From contig NZ_PVWN01000004.1 of NCBI RefSeq assembly GCF_003003885.1, forward strand, positions 62,001 to 126,000: a DNA stretch of 64,000 bases. The letters are read 5' to 3'. Below, in pieces: positions 17,630 through 26,662 of the stretch (positions are counted from its first letter, which is position 1; the number at the start of each line of letters is the position of its first letter). Position numbers and translations under genes: made by a program. The notes beneath the pieces are model-generated. The model saw nothing but the letters and a program-made list of their open reading frames with translations, was not told where the DNA came from and did no database searches. This stretch comes from Chlorogloea sp. CCALA 695 (GTDB taxonomy: Bacteria; Cyanobacteriota; Cyanobacteriia; Cyanobacteriales; Chroococcidiopsidaceae).

Positions 17630-20494
17630 GTGACAGAACAAGGTCGTTACAAAGATACTGTTAATCTGCCTCAAACAAAATTTGATATGCGCGCAAACGC
17701 TACCAAGCGCGAACCAGAAATTCAAAAGTTTTGGGCAGACAATCAAATTTACGATCGCCTGTCGCAAACTAATCCTGGCGAAATATTTGTGCTTCACGAT
17801 GGGCCACCCTACGCCAATGGTGCGTTACATATCGGTCACGCTTTAAATAAAATCCTCAAGGATATCATCAACCGCTACCAGTTACTTAAGGGGCGCAAAG
17901 CTCGTTATGTCCCTGGTTGGGATTGTCACGGTTTGCCGATTGAACTTAAAGTTTTGCAAAATATGAAGCAAAGCGATCGCCTAAACCTAACTCCCCTAGA
18001 CTTGCGCCACAAAGCTAGAGATTTTGCTTTAAAAGCTGTCAGCGAACAAAGCAAAGGTTTCCAACGTTTCGGCATTTGGGGCGATTGGGAGCATCCTTAT
18101 TTGACTATGACTCCAGACTACGAGGCGGCGCAGATTGAAGTTTTTGGGCAGATGGTATTGAAAGGCTATATTTATCGCGGTTTTAAACCCGTACACTGGA
18201 GTCCTAGCTCTAAAACTGCCCTCGCTGAAGCCGAACTTGAGTATCCTGAAGGTCACACTTCCTTAAGTATCTACGCAGCTTTTGCAATGACTAACCTCTC
18301 GGAGTTGGCGAAGTCTGCGTTAGAACCTTATTTACCTAATTTAGCTGTTGCTATCTGGACAACTACCCCTTGGACAATTCCCGCAAACTTAGCTGTTAGC
18401 GTTAACCCTCGGCTTGATTATGTAGTAGTAGAGATTGGTTCGACATCCAAATATCTAATCGTAGCTGCTGAATTGGTTGCTACTTTGTCCGCTAAATTAG
18501 AAACTCCGTTAACGGTAAAAGCAACGGTTAAAGGTAAGGATTTAGAACATTCTACTTATCGACATCCTTTATTTGACCGCGAAAGTCCGATTTTAATCGG
18601 TGGCGAATACGTGACGACAGAATCGGGTACAGGATTAGTGCATACTGCGCCAGGTCACGGACAAGAAGATTATATCGTTGGTCAGCGCTACGGCTTGCCT
18701 ATCCTTGCGCCAGTAGATGAAAACGGCAATTTTACAGAAGAAGCCGGAAAATTTGTCGGTTTGAATGTATTGGGTGAAGGAAATACCGCCGTTATTGAAG
18801 CTTTAACTGATGCTGGTGCTTTGCTAAAGATGGAACCTTACGCCCACAAGTATCCTTACGACTGGCGGACAAAAAAACCGACTATTTTTAGAGCAACAGA
18901 ACAATGGTTTGCTTCTGTAGCTGGGTTTAGAGAAGAAGCTTTAAAGGCGATCGCATCTGTACAATGGATTCCACCCCAAGGAGAAAATCGCATTACCCCA
19001 ATGGTAAGCGATCGCGCAGATTGGTGTATTTCTCGTCAACGTAGCTGGGGCGTACCAATCCCAGTATTTTATGACGAAGAAACAAACGAACCGTTGATGA
19101 ACGAAGAAACGATCGCCTACGTGCAGAAAATCTTTGCAGAAAAAGGTTCTGATGCGTGGTGGGAGATGCCAATAGATGAATTATTGCCCGAAAACTACCG
19201 AAATAGTGGCAAAACTTACCGCAAAGGTACAGATACGATGGATGTTTGGTTTGATTCTGGATCTTCTTGGGCGGCGGTAGCCAAACAAAGACCAGAATTA
19301 CATTATCCTGCCGATATCTACTTAGAAGGCTCCGATCAACATCGTGGTTGGTTTCAATCTAGTTTATTAACTAGCGTCGCTAATAACGGTATTGCACCTT
19401 TTAAAACTGTATTGACTCACGGCTTTACTTTAGACGAAAAAGGCAGCAAGATGAGCAAATCTTTGGGTAATGTGATCGATCCCAATGTTGTCATTGAGGG
19501 CGGCAAAAATCAAAAAGAGGAGCCACCCTACGGAGCGGATGTACTGCGCTTGTGGGTGTCGTCGGTAGATTATGCAACCGATGTATCTATTAGTAAAAAC
19601 ATCCTCAAGCAAATGGGAGATGTGAGGAGTAAAATTCGCAATACAGCGAGGTTTTTACTAGGCAATTTACATGATTTTGATCCCAGCAAGGATGCTGTAC
19701 CTTACGAGCAATTGCCCGAACTTGATCGCTATATGCTGCACCGGATTACTGAAGTATTTACCGATGTAACTCAAGCTTTTGATCGCTTTCAATTTTTCCG
19801 CTTTTTCCAAACTGTACAAAATTTCTGTACGATCGATTTGTCCAACTTCTACTTAGATATTGGCAAAGATCGGCTGTATATTAGTGCGGCTTCTACTTTG
19901 CGTCGTCGCAGTTGTCAAACAGTGTTGCACGTAGCATTGGAAAATTTAACCCGTGCGATCGCACCTGTACTATCTCACACTGCCGAAGATATCTGGCAAT
20001 TTCTCCCCTATCCCACACCCTATAAATCAGTATTTGAAGCGGGTTGGGTACAGTTAGAGGAAAAATGGCATAAACCAGAATTATTAGAATTTTGGCAGCA
20101 ATTAAGAACAATTCGCACTGAAGTTAACAAGGTTTTGGAGCAAGCGCGGGTACAAAAAGCAATCGGTTCGGCGTTAGAAGCAAAGGTATTGCTTTATATT
20201 GCCGATCCCCAGTTGCGCCAACAGTTACACGCCCTTGATTCTAATTCTCTAACCAATAGAGTAGATGAACTGCGTTATATGTTTATCGTCTCTGGTGTAG
20301 AACTATTAGAAACGCCTGAAGCTTTGCAGCAAGCCAAGTACAGCTTCCAATCTGATAGTTTGGGTATTGGCGTAGTTGCTGCCGATGGGCATAAATGCGA
20401 TCGCTGTTGGAATTATTCTACCTATGTAGGCACGTCTACGGAACATCCCTTGCTGTGCGATCGCTGTATTGCTGCCTTAGCTTACGAGTTTTAA
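17630..20494 (+). CDS. ileS: Isoleucyl-tRNA synthetase
   Basis: A 954-residue class I synthetase. GPPYANGALHIGHALN holds the HIGH motif (about 65), and KMSKS is at about 607-611. The editing domain (TTTPWTIPANLAVSVNP) lies between them. The C-terminus ends with a zinc knuckle made of CDRCW and CDRC. It charges tRNA-Ile and hydrolyses Val-tRNA-Ile. The start is GTG at 17630. No T-box is apparent in the 255-base leader, which has only a HIP1-centred palindrome at about 17558-17575. Confidence 0.97.
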   Translation: MTEQGRYKDTVNLPQTKFDMRANATKREPEIQKFWADNQIYDRLSQTNPGEIFVLHDGPPYANGALHIGHALNKILKDIINRYQLLKGRKARYVPGWDCHGLPIELKVLQNMKQSDRLNLTPLDLRHKARDFALKAVSEQSKGFQRFGIWGDWEHPYLTMTPDYEAAQIEVFGQMVLKGYIYRGFKPVHWSPSSKTALAEAELEYPEGHTSLSIYAAFAMTNLSELAKSALEPYLPNLAVAIWTTTPWTIPANLAVSVNPRLDYVVVEIGSTSKYLIVAAELVATLSAKLETPLTVKATVKGKDLEHSTYRHPLFDRESPILIGGEYVTTESGTGLVHTAPGHGQEDYIVGQRYGLPILAPVDENGNFTEEAGKFVGLNVLGEGNTAVIEALTDAGALLKMEPYAHKYPYDWRTKKPTIFRATEQWFASVAGFREEALKAIASVQWIPPQGENRITPMVSDRADWCISRQRSWGVPIPVFYDEETNEPLMNEETIAYVQKIFAEKGSDAWWEMPIDELLPENYRNSGKTYRKGTDTMDVWFDSGSSWAAVAKQRPELHYPADIYLEGSDQHRGWFQSSLLTSVANNGIAPFKTVLTHGFTLDEKGSKMSKSLGNVIDPNVVIEGGKNQKEEPPYGADVLRLWVSSVDYATDVSISKNILKQMGDVRSKIRNTARFLLGNLHDFDPSKDAVPYEQLPELDRYMLHRITEVFTDVTQAFDRFQFFRFFQTVQNFCTIDLSNFYLDIGKDRLYISAASTLRRRSCQTVLHVALENLTRAIAPVLSHTAEDIWQFLPYPTPYKSVFEAGWVQLEEKWHKPELLEFWQQLRTIRTEVNKVLEQARVQKAIGSALEAKVLLYIADPQLRQQLHALDSNSLTNRVDELRYMFIVSGVELLETPEALQQAKYSFQSDSLGIGVVAADGHKCDRCWNYSTYVGTSTEHPLLCDRCIAALAYEF

Positions 20495-20595
20495 CCCAAA
20501 AAATTAAAGGTCAAAAGCTACATACAAGCAACATACCTATGTCATATTTGCCAAGCACAATAGAAAGTACAGAATATTTAGAAGGAGCAAAGTCA

Positions 20596-21825
20596 GTGCA
20601 ATTTCAGCGATTGCTCAGGAAGAAGTTGCTGGTTGCAGGCGTAAGTATTTTCAGCTTTACTGTTGCTGGGTGCAGCCAAGCAATAGATGCCCAACCTCTT
20701 AAACAAACTCAAAGTCCTGTTACAAAAAATTCTAGTAATGCGGATGTCCAAGCTTTGGTTAATTTCGGTGCTAGAGTCGCCGGAACACCAGCTACAGAAA
20801 AAGCGAGTAACTACTTGCTCCAAGAATATCGCAAGGCTGGATACGTAGCAGAAATTCAAACGTTTAGTTATCCCAAATTTGTCGATTTAGGCTCAAATCT
20901 AACTATCGACGGTAAGGTAATTGCCGGGAAAGCTTTAAACGGATCTCAATCGGGAAAAGTTACTGCACCACTCGTTGTTGTGCCTGATTTTGGGCGCAAA
21001 GCTGACTATGCAAACGTGAATGTCACTGGTAAAGTTGCTATTGTCAAGCGCGGTGAAATTCGCTTTCTAGAAAAGGCTCAAAATGCTGCCAATGCTGGAG
21101 CGGTTGGCTTAGTTATCGTTAATACTAAGCCTGGTAATTTATTCGGTACGCTAGGGGGAGATGTCAAAATTCCCGTATTGGCGCTAACCGATGAAGCGGG
21201 TAAATCCTTACTGAATGAAAATCAATCTCCTCGTCAAGTCAACCTAGTTGTAAATACCCGCCAAGGCAATATTACCGGACGCAATGTGATCGCTCGTTTA
21301 CCTGGCGTAACCCAACCAAAAGTAATTTTAGGCGGTCATTATGACTCCGTGGTAGGTTCTCCCGGCGCAAATGATAATGCTTCTGGTACAGCCGTTGTGC
21401 TGGCGATCGCGCGTAAGGCTGCAAAAACTCCTCTAGCTCGTCAAGCTTGGTTTATGGCTTTTGACGGCGAAGAAGATGGTTTGCATGGCTCCAAAGCCTT
21501 TGTAAAGAGCGCTAAACCAGAATTATTACAAGGTCTTAAAGGTATGTTTAACTTTGATATGGTCGGCGTAAACGATCGCCTGCTTGTCGGTGGAACGCAA
21601 TCTTTAACCAAACTAGCCAAATCTACAAACCCAAAAATTGATACTTTTGGCAGTCGAGGCGGTAGCGATCATGCTTCTTTTGCTAATGCTGGCGTACCTG
21701 TACTCTTTTTCTATCGAGGCGAAGATCCTAATTATCATAGTCCCGGCGATAAACAAGTAGATTCTAAACTACTTGATGAAACGGCTCAATTAGGCTTCGA
21801 TTTAGCAAACAAAATTCAAAAGTAA
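20596..21825 (+). CDS. M28-family metallopeptidase lipoprotein with PA domain
   Basis: A 409-residue exported aminopeptidase. Basic residues and the hydrophobic run lead to the lipobox FTVAGC, so the mature protein is lipid-anchored. A protease-associated (PA) domain lies at about 105-215 and the M28 zinc domain follows: GGHYDSV (first His and Asp), GANDNASG, FDGEEDGLHGS (Glu pair) and a late YHSPGD His. The GTG at 20596 was chosen because GGAG lies eight bases before it and because it gives a compact signal peptide; an ATG at 20539 is the alternative. It starts about 100 bases after ileS. Confidence 0.87.
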   Translation: MQFQRLLRKKLLVAGVSIFSFTVAGCSQAIDAQPLKQTQSPVTKNSSNADVQALVNFGARVAGTPATEKASNYLLQEYRKAGYVAEIQTFSYPKFVDLGSNLTIDGKVIAGKALNGSQSGKVTAPLVVVPDFGRKADYANVNVTGKVAIVKRGEIRFLEKAQNAANAGAVGLVIVNTKPGNLFGTLGGDVKIPVLALTDEAGKSLLNENQSPRQVNLVVNTRQGNITGRNVIARLPGVTQPKVILGGHYDSVVGSPGANDNASGTAVVLAIARKAAKTPLARQAWFMAFDGEEDGLHGSKAFVKSAKPELLQGLKGMFNFDMVGVNDRLLVGGTQSLTKLAKSTNPKIDTFGSRGGSDHASFANAGVPVLFFYRGEDPNYHSPGDKQVDSKLLDETAQLGFDLANKIQK

Positions 21826-21868
21826 TTGTTTAATCCCAACCAAACCAATTTTTAAATCTACAACAACC

Positions 21869-22288
21869 ATGCTAAAACTTTTACCAATAGGTGCGGTATT
21901 AGCTACCATTGTCAGCACTCAACTACCCGGTTTCACTTCTAACCAACGCTTACAACTAGCTCAGTCACCACTACTTGCCGAGCCTTACAACTCTACTTCT
22001 CCAGAAAACGACCCAGAAGGTGGAATTCTAACTACAGCGCTAGTAGTTGGTGGCATTGCGGCGGGAGGCTATTTAGCCACCACAAAAGCCAACACCGCTA
22101 AATCTAATACTGATAGTCCTATCGACCAAGCTAGTTCTAAGTTACAGAAAAAACTGCTAATTCTCTTGCACAACGATCGCACAACCGCTAACCGTTTATT
22201 AGCTCATACTAAGCAGAGTAATCCCCAAAAATCCGTTAATTGGGCAATGGAAAAAGTAATTTATGATTTAGAACGCGATCGCGCTTAA
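21869..22288 (+). CDS. Exported hypothetical protein
   Basis: A 139-residue protein of unknown function. An N-terminal hydrophobic stretch (MLKLLPIGAVLATIVSTQLP) could be a signal peptide, ending near Ala31. A second hydrophobic glycine-rich run (ILTTALVVGGIAAGGYLATT, about 53-72) may be a membrane helix. The remaining residues are polar and helical. It follows the M28 peptidase by 43 bases on the same strand and may be co-transcribed. It converges on the ParA gene with 34 bases between. Confidence 0.65.
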   Translation: MLKLLPIGAVLATIVSTQLPGFTSNQRLQLAQSPLLAEPYNSTSPENDPEGGILTTALVVGGIAAGGYLATTKANTAKSNTDSPIDQASSKLQKKLLILLHNDRTTANRLLAHTKQSNPQKSVNWAMEKVIYDLERDRA

Positions 22289-22322
22289 AAAGTACAATAG
22301 TTCCTAGTCATCTTGTTAGCAA

Positions 22323-23252
22323 TCAGTTTGAGGTTAAACCCCCAAGCTGATTTTGGCTATCAGTCACTACCCTTACCTTCTCTAAAAACTCTTGAGTTAA
22401 TAGAGTAAAAGCTTTTGCTCCAGCCGTACCAGGATTATTCAAAACTACAGGCTTAAAACTATCCACAGCTTTCGCCACATTGACATCAATAGGTATATTA
22501 GTGCTAAAAAGTTTGCTTGCACCAAAGTCTTGATTAACTCGCGCAATAACTTGACGGTAATATCTCCCAGTCAGCAAATTACCTGACATTGTAAAAACTA
22601 TCCCCAACATCGAAACGTTAAAAATCTGGTCTTTTTGATGACTTTCCTTTAAACTTGCAATTCTCCGCTCTAATAGCTGAATCCCAATTACTGACAAAGG
22701 CTCTGGCTTTGCAGGCAATATATAAAAGTTACTAGCCACCAAAGCACTTCGAGTCAAAAGCGTATACCCCGGAGCGCAATCTAAAATTATAAAGTCGTAT
22801 TCTGCAACTAGCGGTTGTAATATATTTTTGATTAAAAACCTTTCAAAGCGATTCCAGACAAATTCAAACTCGCACTTACCTAAATCGATTGCTTCTTGAT
22901 AAAGCATTTGCGATACTAAAAATTCGTCGTAAAGATCAATATCTCCCGGTAACAAATCTAATCCTGTCAAGTTACAAACATCGTGTTGTACCACATCATG
23001 ACTAGAAAACTTTGGGTTATCGACAGGACTAATAATTTGTTCAACTAAATATCTCAAAGTCTGCTTGCGCTTCCTAAACTTAGCAAACTCCGCAGGCGGC
23101 ATCAAACTTAATGTAGCGCTGATTTGAGTATCTAAATCTACTACCAAAACTCGCTTACCATGCTCTTTTACCAAAGCTGTAGCCAAATTGACCGACAAAG
23201 TTGTTTTACCAACTCCTCCCTTCATATTTGCCGTTGCAATAATATACCCCAT
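22323..23252 (-). CDS. ParA-type ATPase
   Basis: A 309-residue deviant-Walker ATPase. The P-loop is KGGVGKTTLSVN (residues 11-22, with the signature lysine of the ParA/MinD class), the switch I region has VVDLDTQISATLSL and Walker B is FIILDCAPGYTLLT. Such proteins position plasmids, chromosomes, carboxysomes or large complexes. No parB or parS partner lies beside it. The size and the extended FSSHDVVQHDVCNLTGLDLL region resemble cyanobacterial orphan ParAs; a McdA role in carboxysome spacing is possible because ccmK genes lie 2 kb away, but no McdB is seen. Confidence 0.85.
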   Translation of the reverse strand: MGYIIATANMKGGVGKTTLSVNLATALVKEHGKRVLVVDLDTQISATLSLMPPAEFAKFRKRKQTLRYLVEQIISPVDNPKFSSHDVVQHDVCNLTGLDLLPGDIDLYDEFLVSQMLYQEAIDLGKCEFEFVWNRFERFLIKNILQPLVAEYDFIILDCAPGYTLLTRSALVASNFYILPAKPEPLSVIGIQLLERRIASLKESHQKDQIFNVSMLGIVFTMSGNLLTGRYYRQVIARVNQDFGASKLFSTNIPIDVNVAKAVDSFKPVVLNNPGTAGAKAFTLLTQEFLEKVRVVTDSQNQLGGLTSN

Positions 23253-23409
23253 TCATCCATCCCACCTACGCCAAACAACCAATTAGACTTTACCTGTCAA
23301 CGACTATTTAAGCAATTTCCTGTCTTCAGACATAGATACCTAAAATTGCTAAACAATGTTATCTTAAGTTAGTTTAATGTTGAACTATCATTACGAGGAC
23401 AACTAACAG

Positions 23410-24033
23410 ATGGCTCATATCTTACATATAGACTCTAGCCCACGCGCTGAAAGGTCGCATTCTCGCAGTCTTACTCACAGATTTGTCACCGACTGGAAAA
23501 ATGCCCATCCTCAAGATACAGTTACCTATAGAGATTTGGGACATCAGCCCGTACCCCACGTAGATGAGCCTTGGATAGCCGCCGCTTACTCCGCACCCGA
23601 AACCCATACTCCCGAACTACAGAAGGCTATTAGCACTTCTAACACCTTGATAGATGAGCTATTAGCTGCCGATCGCTATGTCTTTGGCATACCAATGTAC
23701 AACTTAAATATACCGTCTACATTTAAAGCCTACATCGATCAAATTGTCCGCGTAGGGCGCACTTTTGCCATAAACGAGCAAGGTTATCAAGGCTTGGTTA
23801 GCGGCAAAAAAATGCTAGTTATTACTTCTAGCGGCGGTAGTTTTAGACCTGGTACACCAATGGGAGGCTATAATTTTCAAGAGCCTTTCTTAAAAGCAAT
23901 TTTTGGCTTCATTGGGATTACAGACATCACCTTTATTAACGCAGACAACCTCGATAGCGGTGGCGATGAAGGACGCAAGGAGTCTCTAACAGAAGCTAGT
24001 AATGCTATTAGCCAAGCTATAGCTAACTGGTAA
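23410..24033 (+). CDS. azoR: FMN-dependent NADH:quinone/azo oxidoreductase
   Basis: A 207-residue flavodoxin-fold reductase. HIDSSPRAERSHSRSLT is the FMN phosphate loop, FGIPMYNLNIPSTFKAYIDQ the central flavin contact and VITSSGGSF the isoalloxazine loop, as in AzoR. It reduces quinones and azo compounds by two electrons, protecting against quinone or electrophile stress. GAGGA lies upstream of the ATG. The rhodanese gene begins 13 bases after the stop, suggesting an operon. Confidence 0.9.
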   Translation: MAHILHIDSSPRAERSHSRSLTHRFVTDWKNAHPQDTVTYRDLGHQPVPHVDEPWIAAAYSAPETHTPELQKAISTSNTLIDELLAADRYVFGIPMYNLNIPSTFKAYIDQIVRVGRTFAINEQGYQGLVSGKKMLVITSSGGSFRPGTPMGGYNFQEPFLKAIFGFIGITDITFINADNLDSGGDEGRKESLTEASNAISQAIANW

Positions 24034-24046
24034 AACCTGATTATTA

Positions 24047-24949
24047 ATGCCTATCTGCTCATTGCGGCGGGTTCAAGCAACTAAAAGCGTCGTTCCTACT
24101 CAGAGTATGGAAAAAACAACTCCTTGGATAGTTGATGTTAATGCTGCCCAACAGCTAATTGAGGCAGGGGCGACGATTCTTGATGTTCGCAGTAGAATTG
24201 TTTGGGGATTTGGACACGTAATAAATGCTCGTTGCGTAAATTGGCAAGACTTTTCCCAAAAAACTCTACCAGACAAGGGCAAATTATTAGACAATTCTCA
24301 AGTTTTAGAGCAACTTTTGCGTCAAATCGGCATCTCAAACAACAATCCTGTAATTGTAGTTGGCAATCCAACAAGCCCTCTACATTTTGGAGAAGAAGGG
24401 CGGATTGTTTGGATGTTACGCACTTTAGGGTATTGCCAAGCAACCTTTGTTGATGGCGGACAACAGGCGCTAGTTACAGCAGGTGTAGCGCTGGAAATGT
24501 GGGGTAGTCAACCGCAACAAGTAGGCGATTTTAGAATTAATCGTACAACTACTTGGGAAATTCAAGCCGATCAATTGCAATGTAAACTGAACAATTCCCC
24601 AGACCTAATTATCGTCGATAACCGCGAAGCAAGAGAATACTTTGGGGCTACTCCTTATGGAGAAAAGCGGGGCGGACATATCCCTGGGGCAGTACACTTT
24701 TACTTTAAAGAACTATTGCAACCTAATGGTTGTTTACTATCCTCTGAGCAAATAGACTACAAGCTTAAACTTGTAGGAATTGAAAAGGGCAGTGATCAGG
24801 AAATTATTACTTACTGTACAGGCGGCATTCGTTCCGCTTTTTTTGTTGCAGTGCTAGTCAATTTAGGCTATACCAACGTCAAAAACTACGCTGGTTCAAT
24901 GTGGGAATGGTCGCAAGCGGAATCTTCTAGCCATCCGCTTGTAAATTAA
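24047..24949 (+). CDS. Two-domain rhodanese (thiosulfate/3-mercaptopyruvate sulfurtransferase-like)
   Basis: A 300-residue sulfurtransferase. Domain 1 (about 25-155, ILDVRSRIVWGFGHVINA) lacks the catalytic cysteine. Domain 2 (about 170-295) has VDNREAREY and the active-site loop YCTGGIRS, whose Cys carries the persulfide. CTGGIRS is closer to thiosulfate-type loops than to CGSGVTA mercaptopyruvate loops. The ATG at 24047 has little ribosome-binding signal, so the ATG at 24107 (MEKTTPWIVDV), where homology should begin, may be the true start. It lies 13 bases after azoR. Confidence 0.85.
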   Translation: MPICSLRRVQATKSVVPTQSMEKTTPWIVDVNAAQQLIEAGATILDVRSRIVWGFGHVINARCVNWQDFSQKTLPDKGKLLDNSQVLEQLLRQIGISNNNPVIVVGNPTSPLHFGEEGRIVWMLRTLGYCQATFVDGGQQALVTAGVALEMWGSQPQQVGDFRINRTTTWEIQADQLQCKLNNSPDLIIVDNREAREYFGATPYGEKRGGHIPGAVHFYFKELLQPNGCLLSSEQIDYKLKLVGIEKGSDQEIITYCTGGIRSAFFVAVLVNLGYTNVKNYAGSMWEWSQAESSSHPLVN

Positions 24950-25025
24950 ACAGTTATTTTCCCCAACGAACAACAAAGCCGCGTAAAATTAATTGCACGT
25001 ATTCTGTGGACTTAGGAATTTAATC

Positions 25026-25334
25026 ATGCCAGCAGCAGTAGGATCGATTGAAGCTTTGGGATTTCCGGCAGTGCTTGCAGCCGCAGATGCGATGGTGAAG
25101 GCTGGTGCAGTAACCTTAGTTGATTACAATTTAGCAGAAAGTGGACGGTTTGTAGTTAGCATTCGGGGTAAAGTTTCTGAAGTACAAATTGCTTTAGCTG
25201 CGGGAATTGAAGCAGGGGCGAAAGTTTGTGGAGAAAAAGCAATGACTTACTACATTGTGGCTAATCCGCCAGAAAATGTTGAAAGTGTTTTGCCAATTCA
25301 CTACACCGCAAAAGTAGAAGAATACAGAGTTTAG
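25026..25334 (+). CDS. ccmK3: Carboxysome shell hexamer protein CcmK3
   Basis: A 102-residue BMC-domain protein. AVGSIEALGFPAVLAAADAM begins the fold; VTLVDYNLAESGRFVVSIRG and PENVESVLPIHYT match CcmK3 rather than the major CcmK2, since the usual pore KIGS-type loop is replaced. CcmK3 is thought to join CcmK4 in mixed hexamers that tune shell permeability. The ATG at 25026 is the family start; a longer frame from 24993 is not needed. AGGA precedes it. The ccmK4 gene follows after 91 bases. Confidence 0.92.
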   Translation: MPAAVGSIEALGFPAVLAAADAMVKAGAVTLVDYNLAESGRFVVSIRGKVSEVQIALAAGIEAGAKVCGEKAMTYYIVANPPENVESVLPIHYTAKVEEYRV

Positions 25335-25425
25335 TAGCTTTCACAAAGCTAAGACGTGATCGCGCTACCAAATATTCGTACAATAATTGTCTGGTACATA
25401 CTCTATTACACTTAGGAGATTTCCC

Positions 25426-25773
25426 ATGTCGTCAGCACAGGCAGTTGGGTCAATTGAAACAAAGGGTTTTCCGGCAGTCTTGGCAGCATCAGACGCGATG
25501 GTAAAAGCTGGTCGAGTCACCTTAGTTGGCTATTTAAGAGCCGGAAGCGCACGTTTTACTGTGAATATTAGGGGTGACGTTTCGGAAGTTAAGGCAGCTA
25601 TGGAGGCGGGTATTGCCGTAGTAGAAAAGGTTTACGGCGGCACGTTGGAATCTTGGGTTATTATCCCTCGTCCCCATGAAAACGTTGAAGCAGTTTTACC
25701 TATTGGCTATGGTGATGATGTAGAAATGTTTAGAGAATCCCTGGATAGACCAGCTATTAGAGGATCTCACTAA
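25426..25773 (+). CDS. ccmK4: Carboxysome shell hexamer protein CcmK4
   Basis: A 115-residue BMC-domain protein. AVGSIETKGFPAVLAASDAM, then GYLRAGSARFTVNIRGDVSE and IIPRPHENVEAVLPIGYG match CcmK4. The short charged tail after MFRES is also usual. AGGAG lies eight bases before the ATG at 25426. Together with ccmK3 it forms the satellite shell locus found away from the main ccmKLMN cluster in beta-cyanobacteria; none of the main cluster is in this window. Confidence 0.94.
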   Translation: MSSAQAVGSIETKGFPAVLAASDAMVKAGRVTLVGYLRAGSARFTVNIRGDVSEVKAAMEAGIAVVEKVYGGTLESWVIIPRPHENVEAVLPIGYGDDVEMFRESLDRPAIRGSH

Positions 25774-25825
25774 AAAATATATTTATTAAATGTTTAAGCT
25801 AAAAACATAATAAATTGCTAACACT

Positions 25826-25850
25826 GTAGAGATGCTTACAACGTCTCTAC
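25826..25850. repeat. Inverted repeat after ccmK4 (GTAGAGACGT family)
   Basis: gtagaga and tctctac flank an 11-base loop containing acaacg. The core is related to the perfect palindrome at 41056-41086 (gcagagacgttgca) and looks like an eroded copy. It could also act as a weak terminator for ccmK3-ccmK4. Confidence 0.5.
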
Positions 25851-25865
25851 TATCACTAATATTAA

Positions 25866-26594
25866 ATGTCTTGTGTCTCAATTATTATTCCGACTCTTAA
25901 CGAAGCAAGCTGTTTAGAGCGTACTTTGCACCAATTGAGTATTCTAAATCCTCCAGCAGGGGAAATATTAGTAATTGATGGTGGTAGCGAAGATGAAACG
26001 GTAGCAATTGCAACTAAAGCAAGCATTAAAGTTTTAAGTTGCCAACCATCCGGGCGAAGTCTTCAGATGAACTATGGCGCAAAAGCCGCTACTGGGGATA
26101 TTTTGTGTTTTCTCCACGCTGATACTTGCGTCCCTGACGATTTAATTGCTGTCATCGTTGCTACCTTAGAAGATAAAAGTATTGCTGGAGGCGGATTTAT
26201 TTCGTTAATGACAGGGTTCCAAACTACCCGTTGGGGAGTATCTTTGCATAACTATTTAAAAACTTACTACGCGCCGTTAATATTTCGCCCTCTCCTATTC
26301 TTTAAAGGACTACGCTTGTTGTTTGGCGATCAGGTAATGTTTTGTCGTCGCGCTGATTTCTGGGATTGTGGCGGCTTTAATGATGTACCTATATTAGAAG
26401 AAGCAGACTTGTGTTTAAAGCTGGTGCGGCTAGGACGTATTTGTCAAGTGAATCGAATAGTCACTTCAAGCGATCGCCGAGTAGCCCATTGGGGTACGCT
26501 AAAAGCTACAGGTATATATCTTTATATTGGAATATTGTGGGGTCTGGGTGTTTCACCTACCTATCTGAAAAAGTTTTACGAGGATATTCGTTGA
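25866..26594 (+). CDS. TIGR04283-family glycosyltransferase (arsenosugar biosynthesis-associated)
   Basis: A 242-residue GT2 enzyme. VSIIIPTLNEASCLERTL opens the nucleotide-sugar domain, EILVIDGGSEDETV follows, and LCFLHADTCVPD carries the metal-binding DxD-like site. The family signature GRSLQMNYGA and the late GDQVMFCRR and ILEEADLC match TIGR04283. Some members are linked to arsenosugar synthesis; arsM or the radical SAM partner is not adjacent, so that role is unproven here. The last hydrophobic stretch suggests membrane contact. A lipid kinase follows 68 bases downstream. Confidence 0.82.
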   Translation: MSCVSIIIPTLNEASCLERTLHQLSILNPPAGEILVIDGGSEDETVAIATKASIKVLSCQPSGRSLQMNYGAKAATGDILCFLHADTCVPDDLIAVIVATLEDKSIAGGGFISLMTGFQTTRWGVSLHNYLKTYYAPLIFRPLLFFKGLRLLFGDQVMFCRRADFWDCGGFNDVPILEEADLCLKLVRLGRICQVNRIVTSSDRRVAHWGTLKATGIYLYIGILWGLGVSPTYLKKFYEDIR

Positions 26595-26662
26595 TTTAAG
26601 ATTGAAAAAGGACAGGTTAGAATGTGTAGGCGCGAGTTATTTTTCTGGGTGAGTTAAAAGCT

